A stretch of DNA of 47,383 nucleotides from assembly GCA_017535925.1 (NCBI GenBank), contig JAFXTD010000042.1, positions 1-47,383 on the forward strand, written 5' to 3'. Below are positions 39,530-47,237 of the stretch, piece by piece; position 1 is the first letter of the stretch; each line of letters begins with the position of its first letter. The DNA comes from Selenomonadaceae bacterium. GTDB lineage: Bacteria; Bacillota; Negativicutes; Selenomonadales; Selenomonadaceae. The translations under genes were made by a program, and so were the position numbers. Below the pieces are notes generated by a model, which saw nothing but the letters and a program-made list of their open reading frames with translations, ran no database searches and was not told the origin of the DNA.

Positions 39530-41209
39530 TCAAATTGTCCTTAACTTCCAACTGCCGCCGCTTAAATTTAATTCTTTGTCGTGCAGTGCGAAAAGAGTTG
39601 AACGATGACCCACGCTTACAATTCCGGCGTTCGGCAAATGTTTTCTTATTAAGTCGTACATGATTTTTTCTCGCGGCTCGTCCAATGCCGAAGTTGATTC
39701 GTCCAAGAAAATCCAATTCGGCTTGAACAAAAGCACTCGCGCAAATGCAATCCGCTGTTGTTCGCCCAATGAAAGTATCCTGCTCCAATCGTCTGTTTCG
39801 TCGAGCCTGTCTGTGAATTTTTCCAAATCCGTCAAGCGCAAAACTTCTTTGATTTTTTCGTCCGAATCAGATTCAGCTTCAAGCGGATAATAAATCGTTT
39901 GGCGTAAAGTTCCGAGCGGCAAATACGGGTGTTGCGATAAAAATAATTTCCCGACTTTTCCGGACGAGAAAATTTTTCCGCTGCCGAAAGGCCATATTCC
40001 CGAAATTGTTCGGAGCAAAGTCGATTTTCCGCAACCGGAGCCGCCGGTAATCAAAAGCCGCGTGCCCCGCGTCAATTCGATATTGCAATCTTTCAGCAAA
40101 GTTTGACCGTTCGGCAAAGCAACTTGTAAATTTTCCGCAGAAAAATTTTCGTCGGGAACTTTGATTTGTTCGACTTCACTTTTAATCGAAAGAGCCTTTT
40201 CCATGTTGTCGGTGAACTCGGAAAGACGGCGCACAACCGATGCCAATGCCGCCAAAGATTCATAAGCGTCTACAAAAAAGTTCAAGGAATTTCTCAGCTG
40301 TTCAAATGCGGCGATGGTTTCCATTAAGCCGCCAAATTGAATTTCTCCCGAAAAAAATTTCGGCGTGGCAACTATTATCGGCGCGACGTTCCCGACCTGC
40401 CCGTAAGAATTTGTGTAAAAGTCCAACAGCTTATTTCGCCGCATAAGTTTCCAATAATTTGAAATGACGTTCGCAAAATGCTCTTGAAAATTTTTCTTCT
40501 CGACCTCTTCGCCGCCGTAAAAGGCAATGCTCTCCGAATTTTCACGGACACGCATCATGCTGAAACGAAAATCCGCCTCGTAACGTTGCTGATTAAAATT
40601 CAGCGGTATGAGTTCGCGACCGATAATGTGCGTCAAAAAAGTTCCGACAGCTGCGTAAATCAAACAGCACCAAACCATATAGCCCTGAATTTCCACGCCG
40701 AAAATTTCTATCGCGCCGGACAATTCCCATAACACGGCGGCAAATGCAAACAAACTTGCCAGCCTTCGAGTAATTCCGCTCAAAAGTGACATCGTTATCG
40801 CGACAAATTGTTCAATGTCTTCGGAAATTCGCTGGTCGGGGTTATCGGTTTTGCCGCCCGAAACTTGTATTCGATAATAAGCCTGATTTTTCATCCACTT
40901 ATCAACGTATTGCGTCGTCATCCATGTACGCCATTTTATATGCAACATTTTTGTCAAGTAAACCATGTAGGTTGCAATCAACGTGAACACCGCCGCCAAA
41001 ATTATAAATTCCGACAGCTTTGACCAAAAAGTTGCCAAGTCTCGATTTTCCAAGACATTAAAAAATTCTCCGTTCCAATGAACGACCCGAACTTCAATCG
41101 CGACCATTGCCAAATTCATCGCAATCACTATGACGAAAAGTCCGCGCGCCTTCCATTTTTCTTCGGAGCACCAATAGCCCTTGAAAAGTTTCCAAAATGC
41201 TTTAATCAT
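39530..41209 (-). CDS. ABC transporter, fused permease/ATPase (YddA/SbmA-like)
   Basis: 559 residues from the ATG at 41209 (GGAAGTG upstream). The N-terminal ~330 residues form a membrane domain like SbmA/BacA and ABCD-type transporters: LFVIVIAMNLAMVAIEVRVV, WRTWMTTQYVDKWMKNQAYY, NPDQRISEDIEQFVAITMSL (EAA-like element), FRFSMMRVRENSESIAFYGG. The C-terminal ATPase has Walker A LLITGGSGCGKSTLLRTISG, signature ILSLGEQQRIAFARVLL and Walker B WIFLDESTSALDEP. Members move peptides or vitamins such as cobalamin. Its promoter copies that of the adjacent two-component operon. Confidence 0.9.
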   Translation of the reverse strand: MIKAFWKLFKGYWCSEEKWKARGLFVIVIAMNLAMVAIEVRVVHWNGEFFNVLENRDLATFWSKLSEFIILAAVFTLIATYMVYLTKMLHIKWRTWMTTQYVDKWMKNQAYYRIQVSGGKTDNPDQRISEDIEQFVAITMSLLSGITRRLASLFAFAAVLWELSGAIEIFGVEIQGYMVWCCLIYAAVGTFLTHIIGRELIPLNFNQQRYEADFRFSMMRVRENSESIAFYGGEEVEKKNFQEHFANVISNYWKLMRRNKLLDFYTNSYGQVGNVAPIIVATPKFFSGEIQFGGLMETIAAFEQLRNSLNFFVDAYESLAALASVVRRLSEFTDNMEKALSIKSEVEQIKVPDENFSAENLQVALPNGQTLLKDCNIELTRGTRLLITGGSGCGKSTLLRTISGIWPFGSGKIFSSGKVGKLFLSQHPYLPLGTLRQTIYYPLEAESDSDEKIKEVLRLTDLEKFTDRLDETDDWSRILSLGEQQRIAFARVLLFKPNWIFLDESTSALDEPREKIMYDLIRKHLPNAGIVSVGHRSTLFALHDKELNLSGGSWKLRTI

Positions 41210-41239
41210 CAATTTATCACTTCCGAAAATTTTTTCGTT

Positions 41240-41268
41240 ATTATAACAAGTGATTTTCGAAAGCACAA
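41240..41268 (-). promoter_or_regulatory. Promoter of the ABC transporter gene
   Basis: Minus strand: TTGTGC (41263-41268), 17-bp spacer, TATAAT (41240-41245). Near-duplicate of 39433-39461. Confidence 0.75.
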
Positions 41269-41275
41269 TTCGCGG

Positions 41276-41304
41276 TTGCTATTGGCGGCGGCAACTTTTA
41301 TAAT
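41276..41304 (+). promoter_or_regulatory. Promoter of the 41332 gene
   Basis: TTGCTA (41276-41281), 17-bp spacer, TATAAT (41299-41304), divergent from the ABC transporter promoter. Confidence 0.6.
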
Positions 41305-41331
41305 GGAGAAAATTTTTTTGGAGGAATTTTT

Positions 41332-42000
41332 TTGAAGGACGAGACCAAAAATAAAATCGCCGCGCAGATTGAGGAAATTCATTTCGGAGAAGATTTGTCC
41401 GCCGAACTTGAAGGCTTCGCGCTGAAAAAAATCTTCGCGGTCGACGACGACAAATTTATTTTTTTCAGCTATGCAAATGACGCCGCTCACTGCGCCTTGA
41501 CGACTTACTTTCACGAAGAAACGATGGAGTTTAAAGTTCGGCAGAAAATCGGCTTGACGGAATTTTGCTTGACGAAATTTTTTACGGAAGACTTCGCACA
41601 TTTCAAAGAGATGCTTGACGCGGAACTTGACGACGCGATAAAAAATCTGCGCTACTTCAAAAATAAAAAGCCGAATCGTTTTCTGCGCGAAAAAAAAATC
41701 GACACGTGGACTTACGGTTTGGAATTGCCCGCGACGCTTGAAGGCTTCGAACTTTTCATAAGCCCCGCCGCGCCCGTCGAAGTCACGAACGGTTCCTTTA
41801 TCGTCATAAACTACGCCGACTTTTCAATCAACAGCGACTTTGTCATTTACTACAACATTTACAATGACGAATTCGGCGGCGAGTCCAGAATCAACGGCGC
41901 GCCGCATGTCACCTACGCTTTCGACGCGAAGACTTTGGAAGACTTGGAGGACAAGCTCAAAAAAAATTTGGTCGACGAACTTAAGGCAATCAGAAAATAA
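41332..42000 (+). CDS. Hypothetical acidic protein
   Basis: 222 residues, TTG start at 41332 with GGAGG upstream. Acidic and soluble, with two similarly styled halves: IFAVDDDKFIFFSYANDAAH in the first and GSFIVINYADFSINSDFVIY in the second, which may reflect an internal duplication. No family recognised. Divergent from the ABC transporter and followed by a strong bidirectional terminator, so it is monocistronic. Confidence 0.65.
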   Translation: MKDETKNKIAAQIEEIHFGEDLSAELEGFALKKIFAVDDDKFIFFSYANDAAHCALTTYFHEETMEFKVRQKIGLTEFCLTKFFTEDFAHFKEMLDAELDDAIKNLRYFKNKKPNRFLREKKIDTWTYGLELPATLEGFELFISPAAPVEVTNGSFIVINYADFSINSDFVIYYNIYNDEFGGESRINGAPHVTYAFDAKTLEDLEDKLKKNLVDELKAIRK

Positions 42001-42004
42001 AAAA

Positions 42005-42039
42005 ATCCCGTCGAAAAAAATCGACGGGATAATTTTTTT
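42005..42039. terminator. Bidirectional terminator
   Basis: ATCCCGTCG / CGACGGGAT with an A-rich loop; T-runs on both strands. It separates the convergent 41332 and oadA-like genes. Confidence 0.8.
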
Positions 42040-42051
42040 GCGAGGAAAATT

Positions 42052-43440
42052 TTATCCTCTCTTGTAAGCCGTGACTTGCTTGTAATGTTTCTTGAAAAAT
42101 TCTTCGGCGACTTGCGGGAAGAGCGCGTAGCTCAAAACGTCTTCGTCGGTCGGATTGAGGAAGCCTTTGTTGATGAGTTCGTCTTTGAACTGCGCGAAGG
42201 TCTCACCTTTGGCGTCTTCAATCGAGCAATCCTCAATAATTTGGTCTTCGGGAACTTTGAGCGTCTCTGTGATAAATTTGCGGTCAACGGGCACGGGCGT
42301 GCGTCCGAATTTGCCGCGAACCATATCTTTGAATTCGTTGGGAACCATCTTGTAACGTTCGCCCGCCATGACGTTAAAGGTTGCCATAGTTCCGACGATT
42401 TGGCTGGACGGAGTGACGAGCGGCGGATAACCGGCATCAGCGCGAACACGAGGCATTTCGTCGAGGAGGTCTTGATATTTATCTTCCATGCCCGCCTCTT
42501 TGAGTTGGTTGGCGAGGTTAGACAACATGCCGCCGGGAATTTGGAAGTCGAGAACATTGACGTTAATATCGAAGTAGCCTTTGAGCCCGAACTCTTCGAT
42601 GAGTTCCTTTTTGACGCCGAGGAAATGTTTTGCAATCGGAGTCATTGCTTGACGGTCGAGCCCGGTATCGCGTTCGTGACCTTTTAACATTGCGACGATT
42701 GTTTCCGTGCAAGGTTGGGAAGTATCGCTTGCGAGAGGACTCAATGCGCAGTCGACAATGTCAACGCCCGCCTCAATCGCTTTGAGGTAAGTGGCATGAC
42801 CGAAGCCGGAGGTGCAATGCGTGTGAAGTTCAACGGGAATATCCAAGCCGGCTTTGAGTTTCTTGACGAGGTCGTCTGCGGCATACGGCGCGAGCAATCC
42901 CGACATATCTTTGATACAAACGGAGTGGCAACCCATTTCCTGCAACTCTTTGGCAAGTTCGACGAACATTTCATTCGTATGAACGGGACTAATCGTGTAG
43001 ACGAGGCAACCTTGAACTTCGGGCTTTTCGGGGCAGGCAAGAGCGGCTTTAATCGCAACGCGCAAATTGCGAACGTCGTTAAGGGCGTCGAAAATTCTGA
43101 ATACGCCTATGCCGTGAGCCGAGGCATGCTGAACGAATTTTTCCACAACGTCATTTGAATAGTGATTGTAGCCGAGAAGATTTTGTCCGCGCAAGAGCAT
43201 TTGAATCGGCGTGTTCTTGAGGTTTGCTTTGAGTTTGTCGAGGCGTTCCCAAGGGTCTTCGTCCAAAAATCTCAAGCAGCTGTCGAAAGTCGCGCCGCCC
43301 CATGCTTCCAGAGCTTTATAACCGATTTTGTCGAGGCTTGCAAGCATCGGCTCCATTTGACGATAACGCATACGAGTGGCAAGCAGCGATTGATGCCCGT
43401 CGCGCAAGACTGTTTCCATAATTTGAAGCGGTTTCGCCAT
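42052..43440 (-). CDS. oadA: Oxaloacetate decarboxylase alpha / transcarboxylase 5S-like carboxyltransferase
   Basis: 462 residues, ATG at 43440 after AGGAGGG. DRE-TIM carboxyltransferase: ETVLRDGHQSLLATRMRYRQ (metal-binding Asp), WGGATFDSCLRFLDEDPWER, MLLRGQNLLGYNHYSNDVV, VCIKDMSGLLAPYAADDL and VELHTHCTSGFGHATYLKAI with the His pair. It ends at about the point where OadA or PycB would continue into a biotinyl domain, so biotin must be carried by a separate subunit, as in the 5S subunit of transcarboxylase. It would move carboxyl groups between oxaloacetate/pyruvate and biotin, feeding fermentation or sodium pumping. No biotin carrier or membrane subunit is adjacent. Confidence 0.88.
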   Translation of the reverse strand: MAKPLQIMETVLRDGHQSLLATRMRYRQMEPMLASLDKIGYKALEAWGGATFDSCLRFLDEDPWERLDKLKANLKNTPIQMLLRGQNLLGYNHYSNDVVEKFVQHASAHGIGVFRIFDALNDVRNLRVAIKAALACPEKPEVQGCLVYTISPVHTNEMFVELAKELQEMGCHSVCIKDMSGLLAPYAADDLVKKLKAGLDIPVELHTHCTSGFGHATYLKAIEAGVDIVDCALSPLASDTSQPCTETIVAMLKGHERDTGLDRQAMTPIAKHFLGVKKELIEEFGLKGYFDINVNVLDFQIPGGMLSNLANQLKEAGMEDKYQDLLDEMPRVRADAGYPPLVTPSSQIVGTMATFNVMAGERYKMVPNEFKDMVRGKFGRTPVPVDRKFITETLKVPEDQIIEDCSIEDAKGETFAQFKDELINKGFLNPTDEDVLSYALFPQVAEEFFKKHYKQVTAYKRG

Positions 43441-43464
43441 AAATACACCCTCCTAAAAAATTTT

Positions 43465-43508
43465 GTAACGTTTGCAACGATTATAGATTTTATTTATTGC
43501 AATGTCAA
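43465..43508 (-). promoter_or_regulatory. oadA-like gene promoter with possible operator
   Basis: Minus strand: TTGACA (43503-43508), 17-bp spacer, TATAAT (43480-43485), both boxes perfect consensus. The near-palindrome CGTTGCAAACG overlaps the start site (43469-43479) and could bind a repressor. Confidence 0.75.
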
Positions 43509-43677
43509 TCGGCGCGTTGAAATTTATAAATGAAACTTATCTTACCATTTAAAAAACCTCCTGCAACATTTTACAATTCCTCGCCGAAAAATTTTCTCTT
43601 CAACGCCCAAAATTAATCATAAAGTCATAACGTTAAAGCAATCGTTCGGATTAAAATATCACGGGAGGTGTCAAGTC

Positions 43678-44481
43678 ATGGACAATATTCAACTCGTCGA
43701 TATTTTTTTCGTCGATAAGGAATACAGCCGCAAGCACCCGCACATGATTCATCGTCACGCGGAGGTTTTGGAGCTTTTGTACATTGCCTCCGAAAGCGGC
43801 AGATATTTGGTCGGCAATTACGAATACGCGGTGACGGCAGGCGATTTTATAATTTGCAACGCGAACATTCCTCACGGCGAAGATCCTTTTCAAGAACATC
43901 ACATTCAAACTTATTGCTTGGTATTGACGGGCGCGAAGTTGGAACTTGCCGAAGATGAACGCCCGATTATTTCACTTGGCAAGGAAAATCCTTTCGGCTC
44001 TCTTTTGCCCGGCGTTTATCAAATGTTTCACAAAAAAGAAGGCTACTCGGAAGTTTGTCGACATTTTGCAATCGGCATTTATTTTTTGTTGCAGAGAATG
44101 TTAATTGAGCGCAATGCAAATCCGAATCCGCTAAGGCAAAAGCGCGAGCGATTGGTTTATAAAATCTTGGATTATCTGAACGAACATTACGCGGAGAATT
44201 TGACGTTGGAAAAAATCAGCGCGGAATTTTATATCAGCAAATCGAATTTATCGCATACGTTTAAAAAGGAAACGGGCTTATCGCCGATTCAATACATGAT
44301 GCAAAGACGAATCGGCGAGGCGCAGAGTCTCTTGGTTGAAACGTCGTTGGCGATTCGTGAAATCGAAGACAGACTTGGCTTTAACGACAGCGCGCATTTC
44401 TCGAAGATGTTCAAAAAATGCGTGGGCGTGACACCGAAAGAATATCGCAAACATTTTTCGGAGCGGCGGCGGCGAAAATGA
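43678..44481 (+). CDS. AraC-family transcriptional regulator
   Basis: 267 residues, ATG at 43678 after GGGAGGTG. N-terminal cupin-like sensing domain with MIHRHAEVLELLYIASESG and AGDFIICNANIPHGEDPF; C-terminal pair of helix-turn-helix motifs: NLTLEKISAEFYISKSNLSH and IREIEDRLGFNDSAHFSKMF, then FKKCVGVTPKEYRKHF, the AraC signature. It lies upstream of an inositol dehydrogenase and sugar transporter gene on the same strand and probably senses a sugar or polyol for them. Confidence 0.9.
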   Translation: MDNIQLVDIFFVDKEYSRKHPHMIHRHAEVLELLYIASESGRYLVGNYEYAVTAGDFIICNANIPHGEDPFQEHHIQTYCLVLTGAKLELAEDERPIISLGKENPFGSLLPGVYQMFHKKEGYSEVCRHFAIGIYFLLQRMLIERNANPNPLRQKRERLVYKILDYLNEHYAENLTLEKISAEFYISKSNLSHTFKKETGLSPIQYMMQRRIGEAQSLLVETSLAIREIEDRLGFNDSAHFSKMFKKCVGVTPKEYRKHFSERRRRK

Positions 44482-44615
44482 CTGCACGATTTTACAACGG
44501 CAAATAAAAAAATGTTACCGCGCTTGACAAATTCGGCACGATAACCATAACGCTTCCGCGAAAAAGTCTATACAATCTGCACATGTAAAAAATTTTTTTT
44601 CGGGAGGAAGTTATC

Positions 44616-45623
44616 ATGGCAGATTTGAAACTCGGCTTAATCGGAACGGGCGCAATCGGTCGCACGCACATTGAGCGAATCAACACCAAGTTGCAGGGCG
44701 CAAAAGTCGTTGCCGTCTCTGATGCCTTCGCGGAGGCCGTCAAGCGCGTTGCCGAAAAGTACGGTTGCAAATTCTTCGCAACCGGCGAGGAACTAATCAA
44801 CGACAAAGACATTGACGCAATTATCGTGACGACTGCGGACGCTTATCACGCCCAATACGTCAAAGCGGCAATCGTTTCAGGCAAATATGTTTTCTGCGAA
44901 AAACCGTTGGCACCGGAAGCGTCGGTCTGCAAAGAAATCGTCGATATGGAAATGGCAGGCGGCAAAAGGCTCGTGCAAGTCGGATTCATGCGTCGCTACG
45001 ACTACGGCTATCGTCAGTTGAAAAAATTAATCGCTGAAAAAACTTACGGTGAACCGCTTATGTTGCACTGCGCTCACCGCAACCCGACGGTGCCCGAAAG
45101 CTACGATACGCCCATGGCTGTCGAAAACTCAATGATTCACGAAATTGACGTATTGCGTTGGTTGCTCGGCGAGGATTATGTTGCGGCTGAAGTCGTCTTC
45201 CCGAAGAAAACTCGTCACGCTCACGAAAGACTTCAAGACCCGCAAGTTATGCGTCTTTGGACAAAATCGGGCGTACTTATTGACGTTGAGGCGTTCGTCT
45301 GCGCGGGCTACGGCTACGATATTAAATGCGAGGTCTGTTGCGAAGACGGAATCTTGAATTTGCCCGAACCTTCCAATGCAATGATTCGCACGAATGCTTC
45401 CCGCGTCTATCCGATTTGCAAAGATTGGAGCGACCGCTTCATTCAAGCCTATGACGATGAGTTCCAAGAATGGATAAACAGCGTCAAAGCCGGCAAGCTT
45501 GAAGGACCTTCAGCATGGGACGGATACGCCGGACAAATTACAGCTGCTGCCGCGTCGAAGGCTCGTGACACTCAAACGAAAGTTGCCGTCGAAATTCCTC
45601 CTACACCCGACTTTTACAAATAA
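44616..45623 (+). CDS. iolG: Inositol 2-dehydrogenase-like Gfo/Idh/MocA oxidoreductase
   Basis: 335 residues, ATG at 44616 after GGGAGGAAG. NAD-binding Rossmann start KLGLIGTGAIGRTHIERI, the YVFCEKPLAPEASV motif with the catalytic Lys, and NSMIHEIDVLRWLLGEDY with the active-site His-Asp, typical of myo-inositol 2-dehydrogenases. Such enzymes oxidise inositol (or other cyclitols or sugars) as the first catabolic step. The sugar porter fragment and a sugar isomerase start downstream support a cyclitol or sugar locus, with the AraC gene as likely regulator. Function assignment to inositol is probable, not certain. Confidence 0.82.
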   Translation: MADLKLGLIGTGAIGRTHIERINTKLQGAKVVAVSDAFAEAVKRVAEKYGCKFFATGEELINDKDIDAIIVTTADAYHAQYVKAAIVSGKYVFCEKPLAPEASVCKEIVDMEMAGGKRLVQVGFMRRYDYGYRQLKKLIAEKTYGEPLMLHCAHRNPTVPESYDTPMAVENSMIHEIDVLRWLLGEDYVAAEVVFPKKTRHAHERLQDPQVMRLWTKSGVLIDVEAFVCAGYGYDIKCEVCCEDGILNLPEPSNAMIRTNASRVYPICKDWSDRFIQAYDDEFQEWINSVKAGKLEGPSAWDGYAGQITAAAASKARDTQTKVAVEIPPTPDFYK

Positions 45624-45658
45624 GAAAAAAATCCGCGCATATTGAGACGCGGGAAAAA

Positions 45659-45759
45659 TTTTATCCGTTAGATTAGGGTCAACGCAATCGATGACGGGCA
45701 ATCGGGAACGGTTGCCCTCGTCGATACGTTAGACCGAGCATTTATCCGTTGGATTAGAG
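45659..45759 (+). repeat. Direct repeat pair around a hairpin
   Basis: TTTATCCGTTAGATTAGGG (about 45660-45678) and TTTATCCGTTGGATTAGAG (45741-45759), 82 bp apart. Between them GGGCAA pairs with TTGCCC (45697-45716 region) inside a larger GAC...GTC stem. The repeat lies in the gap before the transporter gene, the second copy just upstream of its RBS GGGAGG. Confidence 0.6.
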
Positions 45760-45772
45760 GGAGGCATAAAAA

Positions 45773-46447
45773 ATGAGTGGGGAACAAATCAGTCCGGAGG
45801 CGAAGTCGTTTGTTAGAACAGTCATGATAACCGCGACATTCGGCGGTTTGCTGTTCGGCTACGATACGGGCGTTGTCAACGGAGCACTTCCGTTTATGGC
45901 GGCAGAAGACCAACTGAATTTAACACCGCAACTTGAAGGCTTTGTAGTCAGTGCACTTTTGGTCGGAGCGGCAATCGGTTCGGTGACGGGCGGGCGTATT
46001 GCAGACGCAATGGGTCGGCGCAAGATGATTTTGATTTTGGCAGTAATCTTTTTCTGCGCGGCAATGGGTTGCACGTTGGCACCTGCCGTTGAAGTCATGA
46101 TACCCTGCAGATTTTTATTGGGCTTGGCAGTCGGCGGCGCGTCGGTTACGGTTCCGGTTTACCTCGCTGAAGTTTCACCGGCAGACAGACGCGGACGCAT
46201 GGTTACTCAAAACGAATTGATGATTGTCACGGGACAATTTCTTGCTTACCTTTGCAACGCGGTCTTGAGTGTCTCACTTGAACACGTCGGCAACGGCGTT
46301 TGGCGTTATATGTTATCGGTGGCGGCACTTCCTGCAATATTATTGTTCTTCGGAATGATAAAAATGCCTGAAAGCCCTCGCCGGATGGCTCTTAAAGGTC
46401 ACTTCGACGACGCGCTTAAACAATATCCAAATAACTTCTGCCTTTGA
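45773..46447 (+). pseudogene. Sugar-porter MFS transporter, N-terminal half only
   Basis: 224 codons from the ATG at 45773 (GGGAGG upstream). Start of a sugar porter of the IolT/XylE type: GGLLFGYDTGVVNGALPFMA (TM1), GSVTGGRIADAMGRRKMILI (the G-R-x-D-x-G-R-R/K loop), GLAVGGASVTVPVYLAEVSP and MPESPRRMALKG after TM6. Normal members have ~460 residues and 12 helices; this one keeps only six. At about 46414 the sequence passes into the 3' end of the convergent HNH gene, and the last residues (YPNNFCL) come from its antisense. The second half is absent from the window, so the product is probably non-functional. Confidence 0.75.
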
Positions 46448-47081
46448 CTATGTTGCGCACAGTTTCTTCGCTGACATGAAACTTTCTTGCCAATGCACAG
46501 ACGCCGAAAGTGTAACTGCTTTTGACGTAATTGCGCCGAATCTCGCGAACTTGGTCAGGCGTAAGCTTAGCGGAATGATTTTTGGAACCTTTTGGAACTT
46601 TTGACAAGCTCAATTTGAAAGCGTGGTTGATATTTTCCTCGCTGGTCATCCATTCGAGATTCTCAACACGATTATTGGTTTTGTCGCCGTCGATGTGATT
46701 TACTTGCGGCTTATTTTCTGGATTCGGAATAAACGCCGCCGCCACGAGCCGATGAATTAAACAGTTTTGGGACGCACCGCTTTTGTACAATCTGAGACGA
46801 AGATAACCTTCAGTCACTTTGTTAGCCTTGAGGATTTTCGGTTCTTCATCGAAGAAACTTTTTACACGACCGAGATTGCTGACTTGATAGCGACCGTCGT
46901 AGCTGATAACGTCGCGCCACACTTCCCCGTTCAAGTCGTTGATATCGAGTGAGTAGTAGGAACCGCGCTTTCCCGTGTTTTTCCTGTCAATCATTGCGAC
47001 TACGGTTTTAATGGCTTTACGTTCCGTAGCCGCCAAGTTGGAAATTTTGAGCAGGATGTCTCTTGCGTCAAGGATAGTCAT
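46416..47081 (-). CDS. HNH homing endonuclease (NUMOD4-type)
   Basis: 221 residues, ATG at 47081 with AAAGGAG. A NUMOD4 motif (GEVWRDVISYDGRYQVSNLG, then RVKSF) precedes an HNH core: IHRLVAAAFIPNPENKPQVN with HIDGDKTNNRVENLEWMT, and the C-terminus has a helix-turn-helix (TFGVCALARKFHVSEETVRN) for DNA recognition. This layout is that of free-standing or intron-linked homing endonucleases of phages and mobile elements. The gene's 3' end overlaps the truncated transporter. Its promoter (TTGACC, 17 bp, TAAATT; 47185-47213) is followed by a ~100-nt leader with an inverted repeat. Confidence 0.85.
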   Translation of the reverse strand: MTILDARDILLKISNLAATERKAIKTVVAMIDRKNTGKRGSYYSLDINDLNGEVWRDVISYDGRYQVSNLGRVKSFFDEEPKILKANKVTEGYLRLRLYKSGASQNCLIHRLVAAAFIPNPENKPQVNHIDGDKTNNRVENLEWMTSEENINHAFKLSLSKVPKGSKNHSAKLTPDQVREIRRNYVKSSYTFGVCALARKFHVSEETVRNIVKGRSYLDIV

Positions 47082-47107
47082 AAAAATCGCTCCTTTGTGC
47101 TTGACGC

Positions 47108-47157
47108 AGCACGCCGAAACGCTTACAATCAGAAAAACGATTTGACTTGGCGTTTCG
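47108..47157 (-). other. Inverted repeat in the HNH gene leader
   Basis: GCACGCCGAAACGC (about 47108-47121) and GGCGTTTCGTGTGC (about 47144-47157) are near-complementary, with ~22 bp between. It lies in the untranslated leader of the endonuclease gene and could be an RNA hairpin or an element end. Confidence 0.4.
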
Positions 47158-47184
47158 TGTGCCTTTAGATTTTTTGACGAAACT

Positions 47185-47213
47185 AATTTAGCACAAAGCG
47201 GGCGACAGGTCAA
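47185..47213 (-). promoter_or_regulatory. Promoter of the HNH endonuclease gene
   Basis: Minus strand: TTGACC (47208-47213), 17-bp spacer, TAAATT (47185-47190) with an extended TGC. Confidence 0.65.
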
Positions 47214-47237
47214 TTTTTTGTTGGGAGGTTTATTGAA

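Noticed and set aside
43530-43565. RBS-like AGGAGG followed by ATG on the minus strand upstream of the oadA-like gene
   Set aside because: The frame stops after three codons and nothing continues it; possibly a decayed start but too little to call.
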